A stretch of DNA of 64,000 nucleotides from positions 630,701,240 to 630,765,239 of the forward strand of contig NC_081415.1 of the NCBI RefSeq assembly GCF_030272615.1. Direction: 5' to 3'. This document shows, in pieces, positions 1 through 10,803 of the stretch (within the stretch, counting starts at the first letter, position 1; each line of letters starts with the position of its first letter). A program made the translations under genes and the position numbers. This DNA comes from Cryptomeria japonica (lineage: Eukaryota; Streptophyta; Pinopsida; Cupressales; Cupressaceae). Below the pieces are notes generated by a model that was given only the letters and a program-made list of their open reading frames with translations, was not told where the DNA came from and did no database searches.

Positions 1-1560
1 GTTTCTTCTGCGGTGCATTCCCTGGCAAAGTGGCCCCATTGATTGTAGGCTCGACACTGGATCATTGGTCATCCTTTTGCATCATATTGGATCCGGCTCC
101 TATTATTATTGTTATTATTGGTCTTCCCCCCTTGCGGGTTGTTTCGGTATCCTCCAGATGATGCATTATGGTTGGCGGTTTGCGAAGTTCCGGTGGCCAA
201 CTGCTCATGTGAAGAGAACTTGTTAGCTCCTAGTTTTCATATTGTAGGGACATTCCTTTGTCAAATGTCCGACAATCTGACAAATGTCATAGAAATCCTT
301 CTTGGGGCAGGACCCCTTGGTGTGTCTGTCACTCCTACAGTCCGTACACCACATGTTGTTTTCTTCTGTCTTACTTGTACTCCCCTTCATGGCTTTGAAT
401 TCTTTCAGCATTCGTTCCATATCCTTTTGGAGCGTGTGCACCTTTTTACTTGATTCACCACCGCTGTTGCTTTCCTCGTTAGAGTCTTCATCATTGTCGG
501 ATGAGGATTTATTACTTTTCTTCTTCTTTGACATTTTGTGTTCGCTCTTGAGGTCCATTGCCCTATTATAGGCATTGTCATATGATGTCGGGGGTACAAT
601 TTTCATCTTCTTCCGTAGGGAGGATTTCAAGCCTTCAACGAACCATCATTTCTTCAACCCATCTGTGGGTTGGCTTTCCATTTTACCCAGTAATTCCTTC
701 AACCTCTGGCTATATGCCCATACTGTCTCCTTGGGACCTTGTTTGGTACTTTATATCTCGGCTATGATTTCATTGTCATCACGGAGCAACCAAAACTCCT
801 CCTTGAATTCCTTCTGTAGATTGGCCCATGTGGCCACTTTTTGCTTGTCAACATCAGAGTACCAATCTATGGCAACTCCACGTAATGTGGCTGGGAACTG
901 CTGTACCCACTCATCCTGGTTCGTCGCTCCGTTGGCGGACCAAATAGTTTCATATGTACGATAGTGCCATACGAGGTCTTTCTTGTTGTCCCCTATGAAC
1001 TTTGGCAATTTCTGTTTACTTGCCATCCCATCGCTGGGTCTCACTCCTCTGATGCCTTGTGTGCTTGTGCCTGGTGATCCTCTGCCTCTGCCTCCTGCAC
1101 CTGACCCTCCACTCATGGGTCCTCTGGAGAAGGTTGCTGACCCCAAACCAAACAAATTGCCTCCCGTACGATACCCTTGTGTTCCCTCGGTACCTTTGAC
1201 CATACCGTCACCTTCAGTCATCTCCCTCTAGTTGTCCTCTAAAATGGACAAGTTCTTTAGTAGGTCTCTGGTAGCGTTGATCAAGTTTAGATTTTGCCTT
1301 GTTTTTTCCACCAACTCTTCGCGACTTCTTATCCTATAGTGGTATTCTGGCGAACTGTAGAGTTCTCCTTCGGCACCCTCTGTGACTTCTTCTAGGTTCC
1401 CTTTGGGCAACCCTACAACAGTGTAGAGAGTGTAATTCTCTCCATCTATCTCTACCTCTACAACCTCTGTGACACCTCCTGGGTTCCCTTCAAGCAACCC
1501 CTCGGTCGGTCGTTCGTTGGCAAGCTGCCTTAGCCTACGCCTCCGTTCTGTTGTCTAAGA
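1..1560 (-). pseudogene. Gag of element F (capsid domain plus three zinc-knuckle-like motifs)
   Basis: Gag packages the element RNA into cytoplasmic particles. One minus-strand frame runs from about 1548 to 223 and carries a retrotransposon Gag core (DEWVQQFPATLRGVAIDWYS near 880-940, then a W-F-V-E-G-L segment near 640). An acidic/serine-rich linker and CCHC knuckles follow. The first knuckle (near 300-345) is complete. The second (near 250-290) and a third (near 10-50) keep GH and the last Cys, but one Cys is replaced by Tyr. The frame has in-frame stops, among them TAG at 1222-1224, TAA just below 751 and TGA near 650. The gene is therefore broken. Its 3' end and all of pol are outside the window. 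Confidence 0.8.
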
Positions 1561-1781
1561 TTCAACGCTCTTTGTGCCACTTCCCATTCGTCACTTTGTA
1601 TCTTTTTATTTTTGTCTTTATTTAGTATATTGGGCATAAATCACTTCTGTACACAACAAGCACATACCATGTACACAACCAAAAAAAACTTTTATTACTT
1701 CATCCCTCGTACATAATGTATGTCACTGACATACTCATTACAATGGGGGTGTTCTTATTTATTCTCTCTGACCGTCAGAGT

Positions 1782-2021
1782 TCATGTATTGCACTCATCT
1801 TCTTGGCGCTCCCTAAATTCCCGTAGAATTTGTTGCCATTGGTTCTCTCGGTAGATGTCTTCCCTTCGGTTCTGGAGAGACAAAAATCCTTGTGCCAAAA
1901 GGTTAGGCAGTTCGCTCATCAACCGATTCACACCGGGGCTTACTTTGAGCGAACTCCACACAGCATCTTCTAGGACATCTTTGGTGGTGGCTTCCCTCTG
2001 TATGTGTGTTTTGATTGCCAA
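1782..2021 (-). CDS. Small hypothetical frame in the element F leader (79 aa)
   Basis: The 79-residue frame starts with Met, is Arg/Glu-rich near its C-terminus and has no domain I recognise. It lies between the primer binding site and gag, in the same direction as gag, so it is either the N-terminal part of a longer Gag precursor or untranslated leader. I cannot decide between these. Bases 1561-1781, between it and gag, hold no frame I can support. Confidence 0.3.
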   Translation of the reverse strand: MAIKTHIQREATTKDVLEDAVWSSLKVSPGVNRLMSELPNLLAQGFLSLQNRREDIYRENQWQQILREFRERQEDECNT

Positions 2022-2177
2022 CTATAGGATGCAGGAGAAATCCTTCGTGAGTGTCTTTTCCCCCTCGAACAATTCTTCAGGTTCTCTGTCAAGGTCACTC
2101 GTTCCTTCTGGTAATGGTTGTCCCATTATTCGTGTGCCATGTAATACATGCTTTTCCCCGTTGCTCCCAGGTTTTTA

Positions 2178-2196
2178 CTTAGGCAGCGATGCCAAA
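2178..2196 (-). promoter_or_regulatory. Primer binding site of element F
   Basis: Read on the minus strand, the LTR ends in GGGGAAAACA and is followed after two bases by TGGCATCGCTGCC. A TGG start right behind a CA-ended LTR is the standard layout for a tRNA 3' end primer. It resembles the TGGCGCCGTTGCC class of plant gypsy elements, with substitutions. Confidence 0.6.
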
Positions 2197-3270
2197 TGTT
2201 TTCCCCATAGGGTCTCAGGTTAAGACATTGCATAAATGATAGAAGTACACAGAATATATGGAACTCACAAGTGTTTTATTGATTCATATTAAGCCAGTAC
2301 AAACAATGATAGCAATATGTTCGACTACAATAGTATGTCCAAAGACTAGAAATAGATACAATATAAAGGAGTCTGGTCAGTTACCCGGTGCCAACTACCG
2401 ACAACTGATAGGTTAACTGCCAATGCTAACACAATTTACCTTAATGCTTAATTACCTGACAACAACGAGGTCGGCCAAACCCTCAACACCTAATTACCAA
2501 ATACATCACACGATACATAAATAATCTACTAGACCAATACAATGCCATAGACAACATAGAATGTACCTAAATCAACTCTCCAAACACACAACACCACAAA
2601 AAATCTTGCCAAGATCAACCACAACACGTTACACCACTGAAAATATCGTATAACATGAAGAATATCACTAGACCCAAAAGATCTTCAATAACTCGCACAA
2701 GGATCAATGTGAACCACCAAAACAAATAGAAAATGATTAGTAAACACCAACAAGCACGTTAGAACCATCCACAATAGCTGCACCAACACCACTTATTCAA
2801 ATCTTCATCGATCAACATGCTAACACTCAAGAACAGTTATCAGCAGCAACTTGGATAAGAAAGATAGCTTGCGGAGCATCAAATCATGGACCATCTGAAA
2901 TGAAGATACACACTAACATCCAAAACACTCTTCCAAATCCGCAACACAAGATATGATCATACCGGAGCACAACGGATCAAACACCAGAACACTGCAACAA
3001 TAAAAACCAATCTCCATACTAGAATCCTCATCTCAGTCAACTCATCATATAGCATCATGGAATCAATAAAGAATGAAGTATCTCTAGTTGATTCAACATC
3101 CCAAGCAAATAAACCAGCTAGATCAACTCATTGCAAACACCGGATCACCACAACAATTTACTGCAACACTAAAACACAGGAATATGTTGACAACAATGAC
3201 AACAACATATCCTAGCAGCAACAATATCCAACATTTTCAACATTTTTTATTGTTGTTGTTCATTCCACAT
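2197..3270 (-). repeat. 5' LTR of element F
   Basis: The plus-strand edge at 2197 is TGTTTTCCCC, that is, the CA end of a minus-strand LTR abutting the primer binding site. The interior is A/C-rich and has no long frame. The outer edge is not defined by any repeat inside the window; about 3270 is a guess from the composition change. No coding capacity is seen. Confidence 0.55.
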
Positions 3271-3379
3271 GCCTAGGATTCTAGTTGAGTGACTCCCTTT
3301 TTGCTATTATGTAGTCATTATCATGACAAATATCTCTTTCTATGTCATGAAATGGTTTTTACAATAATGACTCTGAGAA

Positions 3380-5137
3380 AAAAAAGTTGATCCATTCATC
3401 TAAGTCACATGGAGGAATATATACAAACCTAGGAATAACTTTGACGATAGATGCGCTTTTCCTTGGCTCCCATTTGTTGTCTCTTCTTCATTTAGGATTA
3501 TATATCCATGATCTGACTGCATCAAGCAATGAGACACCTTCCATAGAAGGAGGCCTTGTTTTATATCCATCAATGAGAGATATTGTTTGATCTTCATTGT
3601 TCTCTTCAGTATGTACAACTACAGGTTTGAAAAACCTCACGTGAAACATTTACATTAACAAATCTTCTACTTCTCTCTACTGATGGAAGCTATAATAGCA
3701 TGTGACATGTTTCTTGAGCTCCAATGTCTCTTTCTATAACTATCTCAATTATAAGCCTTCTATATGCTCGTGCAGCTAAATCATCAGGGTTTTCAATGTT
3801 CGAAAGATGTATCAACATCTGGTTATATTGTTTCTAAGCTTTTTTTATACTTTTGATGCATACTTTTCAATATATTTGATTACAACATGCTTGGAAAGAA
3901 TAGGCTGTCAATCTATATTTGCTCTCCACAATTGTAATATGTGGTGATTACGCGAATTCACTCTTTCATCATTCCTTGGTTCAATTTTTTTGTCTCCTAT
4001 CTCTATGTCTTCATATAATTTGGATCCTCCCAAATTCAATGGCCAAGGGGCTTTATACTTAGAAGCATATGAACTCATATATTTTATTAATTGGCATAAA
4101 TTTTATATATGTAAACATGCTAAAAATGTTTTGACTAATTAAATAGTCACGTACAAACCATCCTTCCTCCTTTTTTTCGTAGGCATGCACCTTCCCTACA
4201 CACTATGTGTTGTTCTACAAAGATTAGTATCTCTTCATAGTCACATTCAACATCTATCTTTGCAAGCTATGTTGTATTTTTTAATTATAGATGTTGGTGA
4301 AAATTCTGGAATGCCTATAATTGTAAACAAAAATGAATATATTAGTTATATGATTGGCTATAAGTAGTTCATGTGATGTATTAGATATATATGTCAAAAT
4401 ATTTATGTACATGCCTATATATTTTGTTGATGTGGATCTTGTCTAGGATTGCATGCACATGGACAATAGAATGAAAATAACTCTCAACATTTTTCTTTTT
4501 CTCGTCATTTGACCAATCAATGTTGTCCATATTTGGTGCTCCATGCATCCAGATGAACTCATGCACATGTGGTGACCCCCTATGTTTCCACTCATATCTG
4601 GTCTAGTAATCTTTAACATTCATTCCTTTTTGTATAATTTATTTTCTGAATATTGAATGTCTTAAGTGCATGTAGTGCATGACAATATGGGAATAATCTA
4701 TAAATTATTTTTTTTTACCAATTTTGAGTTTCACGTGGAGTAGATGGTGGTGATCCTGACATTAATGCATGCAAATCAGGTCAATACATGTCTGCAATAC
4801 TCAATGTAAATAATATTGTAGGAGTGCCAATTTGATGAAGCATATCTATCAATTTTGCACGACATTGAGCCCAATATGCCCTTGTACCCCTTAATTTGGT
4901 TCCAAAACACATTAGTCTATCAGCTAGATGAGAGTGTGGTATATTTTCCATATGTTGATGCAACTCATTAATGGTGATTGGCATTTCTTGAAAACTTCTT
5001 TTCACAAATATTGTAGATTGATTTTGTGCATAGTGTCTCATTATCATATTCATCATAAAATATCTGAATCTTGGATGTTGACCAAAATGATGATCCTTAT
5101 ACCTCAATAGATGTTTCAAAAATTCATGCAAATACAC
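3380..5137 (-). pseudogene. Helitron Rep (HUH nickase) domain, broken
   Basis: The Rep domain of a Helitron nicks and joins DNA during rolling-circle transposition. Residues match the family in order: GTPTILFTLSIADMY (4781-4830), a stretch at 4500-4566 where the HUH motif belongs, LQLWRANID and KYIEKYASK (3850-3960), ERDIGAQETCHMLL (3700-3760) and a segment ending near PRFVYIPP (3420-3450). At the HUH site the sequence reads GAPNMDN, so both histidines expected after the Pro are replaced by Asn and Asp. In-frame stops occur after ANID and after CHMLL, and frames shift between blocks. The nickase cannot be active. Confidence 0.75.
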
Positions 5138-5254
5138 TCACTTCATTCAAAGTTCTAACCAATCACATCTTCCATCAAGGAACAATGTTGGGAATGTCAT
5201 ATCAAGTGATCCTAACATGACATACTCATTGATAGGAGATGTACCAATTCTTGG

Positions 5255-5956
5255 TCAATCAATTAATATTGTTGGATTTGCATCGAGGTTATTAGCCCAT
5301 GCATGGATCAATCCCATCTCTCTATGAATAGTAAGAGGTTTTGAAGCCATTGATGTTGTGTACTCAATTATATTACCTTCATTTGTCTCAATCAATGGAC
5401 CCACAAATATGATTTCATTTGCATCAAAATCAAATTCCATGTGAATTGTCTTCAATTTGTTGAAAATATTTTTGTCATAATTTCTTGATAGATTGTTGAG
5501 AACGTTTTCATCAATTCTACCATCAGAGTAAAACTTGTCATGCTCTACTTTGTACTTAAGCGCTTTATACACACGATCCCTATTGATTGTGAAGTTATAA
5601 TTGGTGCCATGTTGATCCCTTCTTCGAACAATAATGATTGGCAAATGATCTATTGTATGTAGCAAAATTTGTGAAACATGTTCAACATTTTGCGGAAAAC
5701 TTATCATGTGTCCTTTGTATCTATATTGACCACCTATTGCATGTGTAACTTGAGGTATTGGGTTGACATGTGCAATCAACATTTCTTCTACTTGAGTCAA
5801 TTTCGCAAGCTCCTCTAGTTGTGGCCCGAGATCCATATTATTTGAAGCTGAAAATATGTGAATACCTCTCTCTTGTTGACATCTAGTACATACAATACCT
5901 TGAGTAGTGTGATATTTTTTGATTCCTTGATAGAATTTTTGACTAATAAGACACAT
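5255..5956 (-). pseudogene. Helitron N-terminal DUF6570-like region
   Basis: A 233-codon frame contains a CxxC pair (IVCTRCQQ), FSASNNMD, LAKLTQVEEMLIAHVNPIPQ and GGQYRYKGHMISFPQNVEHV. This is the pattern of the DUF6570 domain commonly found just N-terminal to the Helitron Rep domain. It lies directly upstream of the Rep fragment in the same orientation, as expected for one protein. Frame changes on both sides show decay. Its biochemical role is not known to me. Confidence 0.75.
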
Positions 5957-6189
5957 GTTTGGAAATCTAAGGTTATCCGATTGATGTTGAAGTTATAATT
6001 AGAATCTTTTGAAATCAACTTCAAAATTTCCATTTGGGTTTTGTATATATTTGAAATTTTGTTGTACAATTAAATTGATTCCCATTGGAGTTGCATGCTT
6101 AGGTGTTTCTAGTACATTTTCTATTGAACTTGAATTTTCATTTAGAGGATTCAATTCAATATTTGCATTACATTGTTGATTGTACATGC

Positions 6190-7029
6190 CACTTGATTGC
6201 AGATCAAGTTGATGTCCTTCTTCTCTTTCATAATGAGAGATCTCTTCAAATGTTTGTTAATGATTATTCTAATCATATTTTTATCTTTTCTATTTTTATT
6301 TTCTAGTTCTTGTACTGTTACTTTTGCCCTTATTCTAACATCTCTTATTTGTTGAGCTTAGTTATCTCATATTCTTTGTTCTTCCCTTTGAATTTTTTAC
6401 ATTTGTTCATGTTGTCTTTGATATTCTTTTTGATACTCTCTTTGATATTCTCTTTGATATTGTATTATTTGCTCCTTTGATTCCAAATTCAAACATGGTC
6501 GTACCATAGCTATAAGAAAAATATATTGGTCATAAAGTAATTATGTTAATCTTGGAGCATTGTTGTAGTGAAGAAGCTTGAACTTGAAAAATTATTGTGA
6601 AAGACTAGCAAACCCATGCAACTTCTTTTTTTTTGCAATGGAAGGTAAATAAACAAACTTTGTTGTTTTAAACAAAGTATAAACAAACTGTTCTAAATAT
6701 AGAATGAATTTATGTATTTGAGTGCATGGAGAGGTCGTATTATAGCTGGTAGTTCCATGAATTACATATTAGATATATATAGTTGAATAAAACTAAATAT
6801 TAAACTAATTCTAACTTGTTACCATATTACAAATACAATTTATTTTAATTTAAGTTATTTAATTTAATTTTTTATTTATTTTATTTTATATACTTTAATT
6901 TGAAATAAAATCTACTAAACGTTTTATTGATTTCTATTTATATATAGAGAGAGTAATATAATGAAAAATTAAATATTTAATTTAAGAGCTCTTATTATAT
7001 ACTATAATATATAATAATATTATTATATT
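6190..7029. other. AT-rich spacer without genes
   Basis: No supported gene. At 6415-6470 there is a short imperfect tandem repeat of a unit like TTTGATATTCTC. From about 6780 the sequence is very A/T-rich with runs of TTTAATTTAATT type. It may include the unlocated 5' flank of the Helitron. Confidence 0.6.
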
Positions 7030-7150
7030 ATAATTGGGGTGACCCATGTAATTCAACAATTAAAACACTTGCTTGGTGAAATAGCCACCAAGGTTCAAAA
7101 CTCTGTTGGGCCGCTATGCTTGCAAGCTTGGTACTTACCAATCAAAAAAC
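7030..7150 (+). mobile_element. tRNA-derived SINE-like unit or degraded tRNA pseudogene
   Basis: The stretch GGGGTGACCCATGT, a D-arm-like segment, an anticodon-arm-like CTTGCTTGGTG...CACCAAG pairing and GGTTCAAAACTC (B-box like) follow each other with tRNA spacing. A further 50 bases lead to an A-rich end (CAATCAAAAAACAAGAAAG). This matches the layout of a tRNA-derived SINE. The A box is poorly conserved, and no target-site duplication was found in the AT-rich surroundings. Confidence 0.45.
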
Positions 7151-7404
7151 AAGAAAGATTACTATATTATAATTATTTTCAATATTTATAATCATATTAA
7201 TATAATATAATATCAAAATGATATTAATTATTTGTATAATATTCAGGTACATTATAATTTATATTTAATAATATTATAATTGTATTAATTGTGTTAGATT
7301 ATGGTAACAATATTATTTTAGAATAAAGAATAGTATAATAATAATAATAAAAAATTATTATTATTATTATAACCCTAACTCTATTTTGACCTTAATTATT
7401 TAAT
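7151..7404. other. AT-rich spacer without genes
   Basis: Low-complexity A/T sequence (ATATTATAATT-type words and a short ATT/AAT microsatellite near 7335-7370). Nothing functional is seen. Confidence 0.6.
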
Positions 7405-8275
7405 TTATATATAGGGTTAAATTATAGTTAGGATTCATATCAGGTTCATGTTATAGATTAATTAGCATCATGGTTCAAGAACAATCAAGGTTGGGGTTAA
7501 TATTAGGTTAGGGTTGGGTTTAAGGTTTAATTAGGGTTGGATTAGGGTTCAAGTTGGTGGTAGGGTTAAATTATAGGTAATAATTATGGTTAGAATAGGG
7601 TTTGATTATGATTATGGTTAGGGTTAGGGTTTGATTATGGTTAGGGTTTAATTATGGTTATATTGAGGTTTAATTAAGGCTAGCTTCAATTAGGTATAGA
7701 TTAGGGATATTGTCAAGATTAGGGTTTTGATTATGGTAAGGTTTTAATTATAATTAAGTTTAGTATTAGAATTCAATTAGGGTTAAAATTCAATTATATT
7801 AGGGTTAGTGTTAAATTATGATTGAAGTTTAATTAGGGTTAGGGTTTGGGCTAGATTTAGTTAGGATTAAGGTTTAATTAGGGTTAGGGTTCATATTAGG
7901 CTTAGGATTCAATTAGGGTTAGATTAAGGTTCGTGTTGTAGGTAGGGTTCAATTGTATGGTTAGAGTTAATTTTATGGTTAGGTTAGGGTTGGAGTTAAA
8001 TTAGAGGGATTAGGGTTAAGGGTCAAGGTTTTAAATAATTAGATTTAGGGTTCAATTATGATTAGGCTTTAATTATGGTAACAATTTAATTATAGTTAGG
8101 GTTAGGATTAAAGTTCAAATAGGGTTAATATTCAATTACATTAGGGTTAGGGTTTAAGTTGTAATTAGGGCTTAATTGTAGGGTTATAGATAACTAAAGG
8201 ATTAGATTATGGTTAGGTTTCAATTATGGTAAGATTCGATTATGATTAGGATTCAATTAGGTCTAGTTTGGGGAT
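7405..8275. repeat. Degenerate interstitial telomere-like repeat block
   Basis: About 870 bases are built from TTAGGG and TTTAGGG-type words mixed with a secondary word, AATTAGGGTT or CAATTA. Tandem telomere units are rarely more than two in a row (for example near 7617), so the array is heavily mutated or was always a composite. The G-rich strand is the plus strand throughout. The block ends abruptly where D' begins. Confidence 0.7.
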
Positions 8276-8489
8276 TGTTATCCCCAATTTTAGCTTGCTC
8301 AATTGTGGGATAACCTCTACAAAATTTATTTATTTTGTAGCCCATGTCCTTTGAGTACACATATCGAGGCCCTTTTCAACTATCCTCGCACGTAGTTCGA
8401 TCCCTCAAAAAGTCCTTTCGATTGAATCCCCTTCTTGTCTTGTCATTTTTAGCAAGTCATTATTTTCTGGGAGTTAGAGAAATGTCTTC

Positions 8490-8932
8490 ATATGTAGTTC
8501 AGGTTTTAAAACTCAAACTATAGGTCATCCATGTTGCACAAAGTGTGAATCGGGTTTTAAAACCCAATTTGCATATTTCTCTCTTATCCCACATGCACAT
8601 TGGGTTTTAAAACCTGATGTGCACTTTCCCTACATTTCCTCACACATGTAAATCAAGTTTTAAAACTTGATTTACATCACTTTGCACTTGTCACATGTAC
8701 ATGTGGTTTAAAAATTTGATGTGCACCTTTGCATTACACATACACATCGGGTTTTAATACCTGATGTGAAACCTTCCAAAACATTGCATGTGAAGTGTTC
8801 ATTGAGTTTTGAAACCCGATGAACATGTTTTGCACCATGAGTCCATCCTATATGCAAATCGGGTTTCAAAACCTGACTTGCATGTATTATCTAGTCTTAA
8901 GTGCAAATCGGTTTTAAAAGCCCAATTTGCAT
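8490..8932 (+). repeat. Nine tandem hairpin (palindrome) units in the D' U3
   Basis: Nine inverted repeats centred on GGTTTTAAAACC-like cores occur about every 50 bases, near 8490, 8545, 8595, 8646, 8697, 8743, 8796, 8852 and 8903. The fourth is a perfect 32-base palindrome (8646-8677). The outer arms differ between units (GCAAATC, GCACAT, TGTAAATC, CACATC, TGTTCAT), yet each is mirrored by its own complement. Several mismatches are G:T pairs. The array ends about 27 bases before the TATA box. Confidence 0.85.
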
Positions 8933-8958
8933 GTTTTTGCACTATCCTTTGTGCAGAT

Positions 8959-8966
8959 TATAAAAG
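8959..8966 (+). promoter_or_regulatory. TATA box of element D' LTR
   Basis: TATAAAAG lies just downstream of the hairpin array and upstream of the leader. Its place relative to the leader landmarks is the same as the TATA box of element D. Confidence 0.55.
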
Positions 8967-10236
8967 AAATCCTAACCCTCTCATTTTAGGATCTTTGATA
9001 TATCTCTCATTTTAAAATTCAATCCTTATCAAGCAAATACAAGTGAGAAAGCAATCAAGCATCATCAAGGCAGTGAAGGAGAGGTCAAATTTAAAGTTCA
9101 AGCATTCACGATGGCATCCTTGATCAAGACACTATGAAGACATGATATCATTAACCTTTGCATGAAGAATTCAAGGCAATATTCATCAAGGTATCAAGTT
9201 ATCAAGTTCCAATTCGAGCATTTTAATTCAGATCTAACCTTGTCCTCAAAAGGCAAGATTTCTAATTCAGTCAATTCCATTACAAGTTCAATCTCAATTC
9301 AAGGGTTAATTCTAAACCCAGGGTTTTATCTAGACAAACCCCAATGGGCAACATCATTTCCCTTATTTTTGTGTGTAGGTGATAGATCCAAAAGTTACAA
9401 ATGAATATTTTGATAGAAAATACAATGACGATTATATTCAACTTTTGTAGGGGGCAAAAAGTGTAGGATCACATCGCCCCAAGCATATCAGTATGACAAT
9501 TTTTTGACGAACTTTTGGGAAAAGACTCTTGAGTGACATTTTGATTTTGAAAATTTCCTGTTTGTCCACATCTGATGGTTGGAGGACCGAATCACCCCAA
9601 GCATCTTGGTCTTGTACTTTTGTGCCAATTTTTTTGACATAGGTGCCTCTTTGTTCATTCTTCTTAGATCTAGTTCATGTTATTTTATGCCAATATTATA
9701 TCATTTTTCGTAGATCTAGCATTTACATTTAATAATACACATTTAACCTCAATTCCAAAAGGGGAGGTGAATGTGATCTGCATTCAATCCATTTCATACT
9801 TGAAGTGTAGATTGGATCAATCAAATGAATTTCACCTTTTAATGTTAGATGTGAAAATAAGTGGATTTCCTAGTTTACATAACTTAACTTGTGAAACTCT
9901 CTATTTTCCACCATTACATTTTGGTGAACCTAACATAGTTTTTTCTTTACTTGTAATTTTCATTTCCAGATCTGATTTGTATGCATTTAATCAATTCACA
10001 TTTACAAATATACATCATTCATGCACTAAAATTTAGAGGTTCAATTCACAAAAACCCTAGATATTTTATCAAAAATTTACTTGTGGGTTGCATAATTTAT
10101 GGTTTGCTTGCTCAAATCTTATTTGCATCGCATGTTATTTTTAGATTTAGAAGCATATATTTGTATAATTCATTGGTTAATCAATCATTTTATACATAAA
10201 TTACATTATTTAAGCATTATTTAATCTATCCATCCA
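8967..10236 (+). other. Transcribed leader of element D'
   Basis: No gene is supported. Two candidate 3' splice sites are seen: a T-rich tract then TGTGTAG at 9371-9378, and TTTCATTTCCAG at 9958-9969. Both have counterparts at matching places in D (11143 and 11648), followed by similar words (ATCTGA..TGTATGCA). The LTR/leader boundary and primer site were not identified. Confidence 0.45.
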
Positions 10237-10419
10237 ATGTTTCCTTCTTTGTGGACAAGTTTAACTACCCTTTCACCTACATGCAACATCTTGATGAGAA
10301 GAAGTGATAGACTTATGGCTTCTCAAAGTTTAAATACCAAGGGGTGTGACTTTGTGTTGAATAACCTATTCCATGGGAACTTGGGTGAATCCTCAATCCC
10401 TATAGAGGACATACCTAAC
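10237..10419 (+). CDS. Start of an unidentified D' protein, cut by element D
   Basis: An ATG frame of about 61 codons lies downstream of the leader, where a gag-like gene would begin, and is interrupted at 10420 by TGTAGCAACC of element D. The frame then reads a few codons into the D LTR. It holds no domain I know. Confidence 0.3.
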
Positions 10420-10729
10420 TGTAGCAACCTAAAATTGCACCCCTTGCAGTTTTGACCGCATTTTGGGCCCCTCACCTAAGTGTTTTCATCTTCATGCTTG
10501 ATCGGGACCTATTTATGCCTCCCCCATGCAATAAAAATCATATTTTCAGACTTTACCTTGTTGGGACCCCTTGTCCCTGCCCTAAATTGGGGTAGGACCA
10601 GGGCGTGGCGCCCTAGTCCTCCTCAATTGAGCCCTAATTTGAACCCTTGGCCCTATCTCAAATTTGAGCTGGAAAATTTTGCCCATGTTAGCCTATGTTG
10701 GAAAATTAATATGTTTGACAACAGGCAAG

Positions 10730-10737
10730 TATATAAG
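10730..10737 (+). promoter_or_regulatory. TATA box of element D LTR
   Basis: TATATAAG lies about 310 bases into the putative LTR and is followed by a pyrimidine-rich stretch near the expected start (about 10760). Similar spacing is seen in D'. Confidence 0.55.
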
Positions 10738-10803
10738 GAGGTATTCCCCTCTCATTTGGGAAAAAAGCAATGAGGTGGAGATGGTCATAAGGCAAGGAGA
10801 CTA

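Larger units (their letters stand above)
1..3270 (-). mobile_element. Element F: 5' part of a Ty3/gypsy LTR retrotransposon
   Basis: The element reads right to left: an LTR from 2197 upward, a primer binding site at 2178-2196, a leader with a small frame, then a gag region that runs off the window at base 1. The pol region and second LTR lie outside, so no target-site duplication can be checked. The right edge near 3270 is an estimate, placed where A/C-rich LTR-like sequence gives way to Helitron-like sequence. The assignment to Ty3/gypsy rests on the gag domain and CCHC knuckles. Confidence 0.75.
3330..6190 (-). mobile_element. Decayed Helitron (rolling-circle transposon) coding region
   Basis: Read on the minus strand, pieces of one Helitron protein follow each other in the correct order: a region like the DUF6570 domain (5255-5956), the Helitron_like_N / Rep region (4381-5137), and its downstream part (3400-4080). 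A short upstream remnant lies at 5957-6190. Several frame changes and stops separate the pieces. No Pif1-type helicase is seen, and neither the TC 5' end nor the CTRR 3' hairpin end was located, so the element limits are those of the protein homology only. Confidence 0.75.
8276..10419 (+). mobile_element. Element D': 5' part of an LTR element, truncated by insertion of D
   Basis: TGTTATCCCC at 8276 is a plausible LTR start. It is followed by a U3 with tandem hairpins, a TATA box at 8959, then a leader whose landmarks recur in element D: a pyrimidine tract ending TGTGTAG at 9378 and a CAG/ATCTGA site at 9969. A short open frame begins at 10237 and is cut by the start of D at 10420. No second LTR is in the window. 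The lineage cannot be named from this part alone; the shared leader suggests kinship with D. Confidence 0.5.

Noticed and set aside
109-571. Plus-strand frames over the element F Gag
   Set aside because: They are opposite-strand shadows of a Gag with recognisable zinc knuckles.
7405-8275. A true telomere
   Set aside because: The repeats are degenerate, mixed with other words, and followed by transposon sequence on both sides.
8490-8932. CRISPR-like array of spaced palindromic repeats
   Set aside because: This is plant DNA, spacers are not of constant length, the repeats themselves vary, and no cas gene is near.
9162-10199. Several plus-strand frames of 70-119 codons in the D' leader
   Set aside because: They show no domain, biased AT-driven composition and no match in the parallel D leader, and they lie between candidate splice sites.
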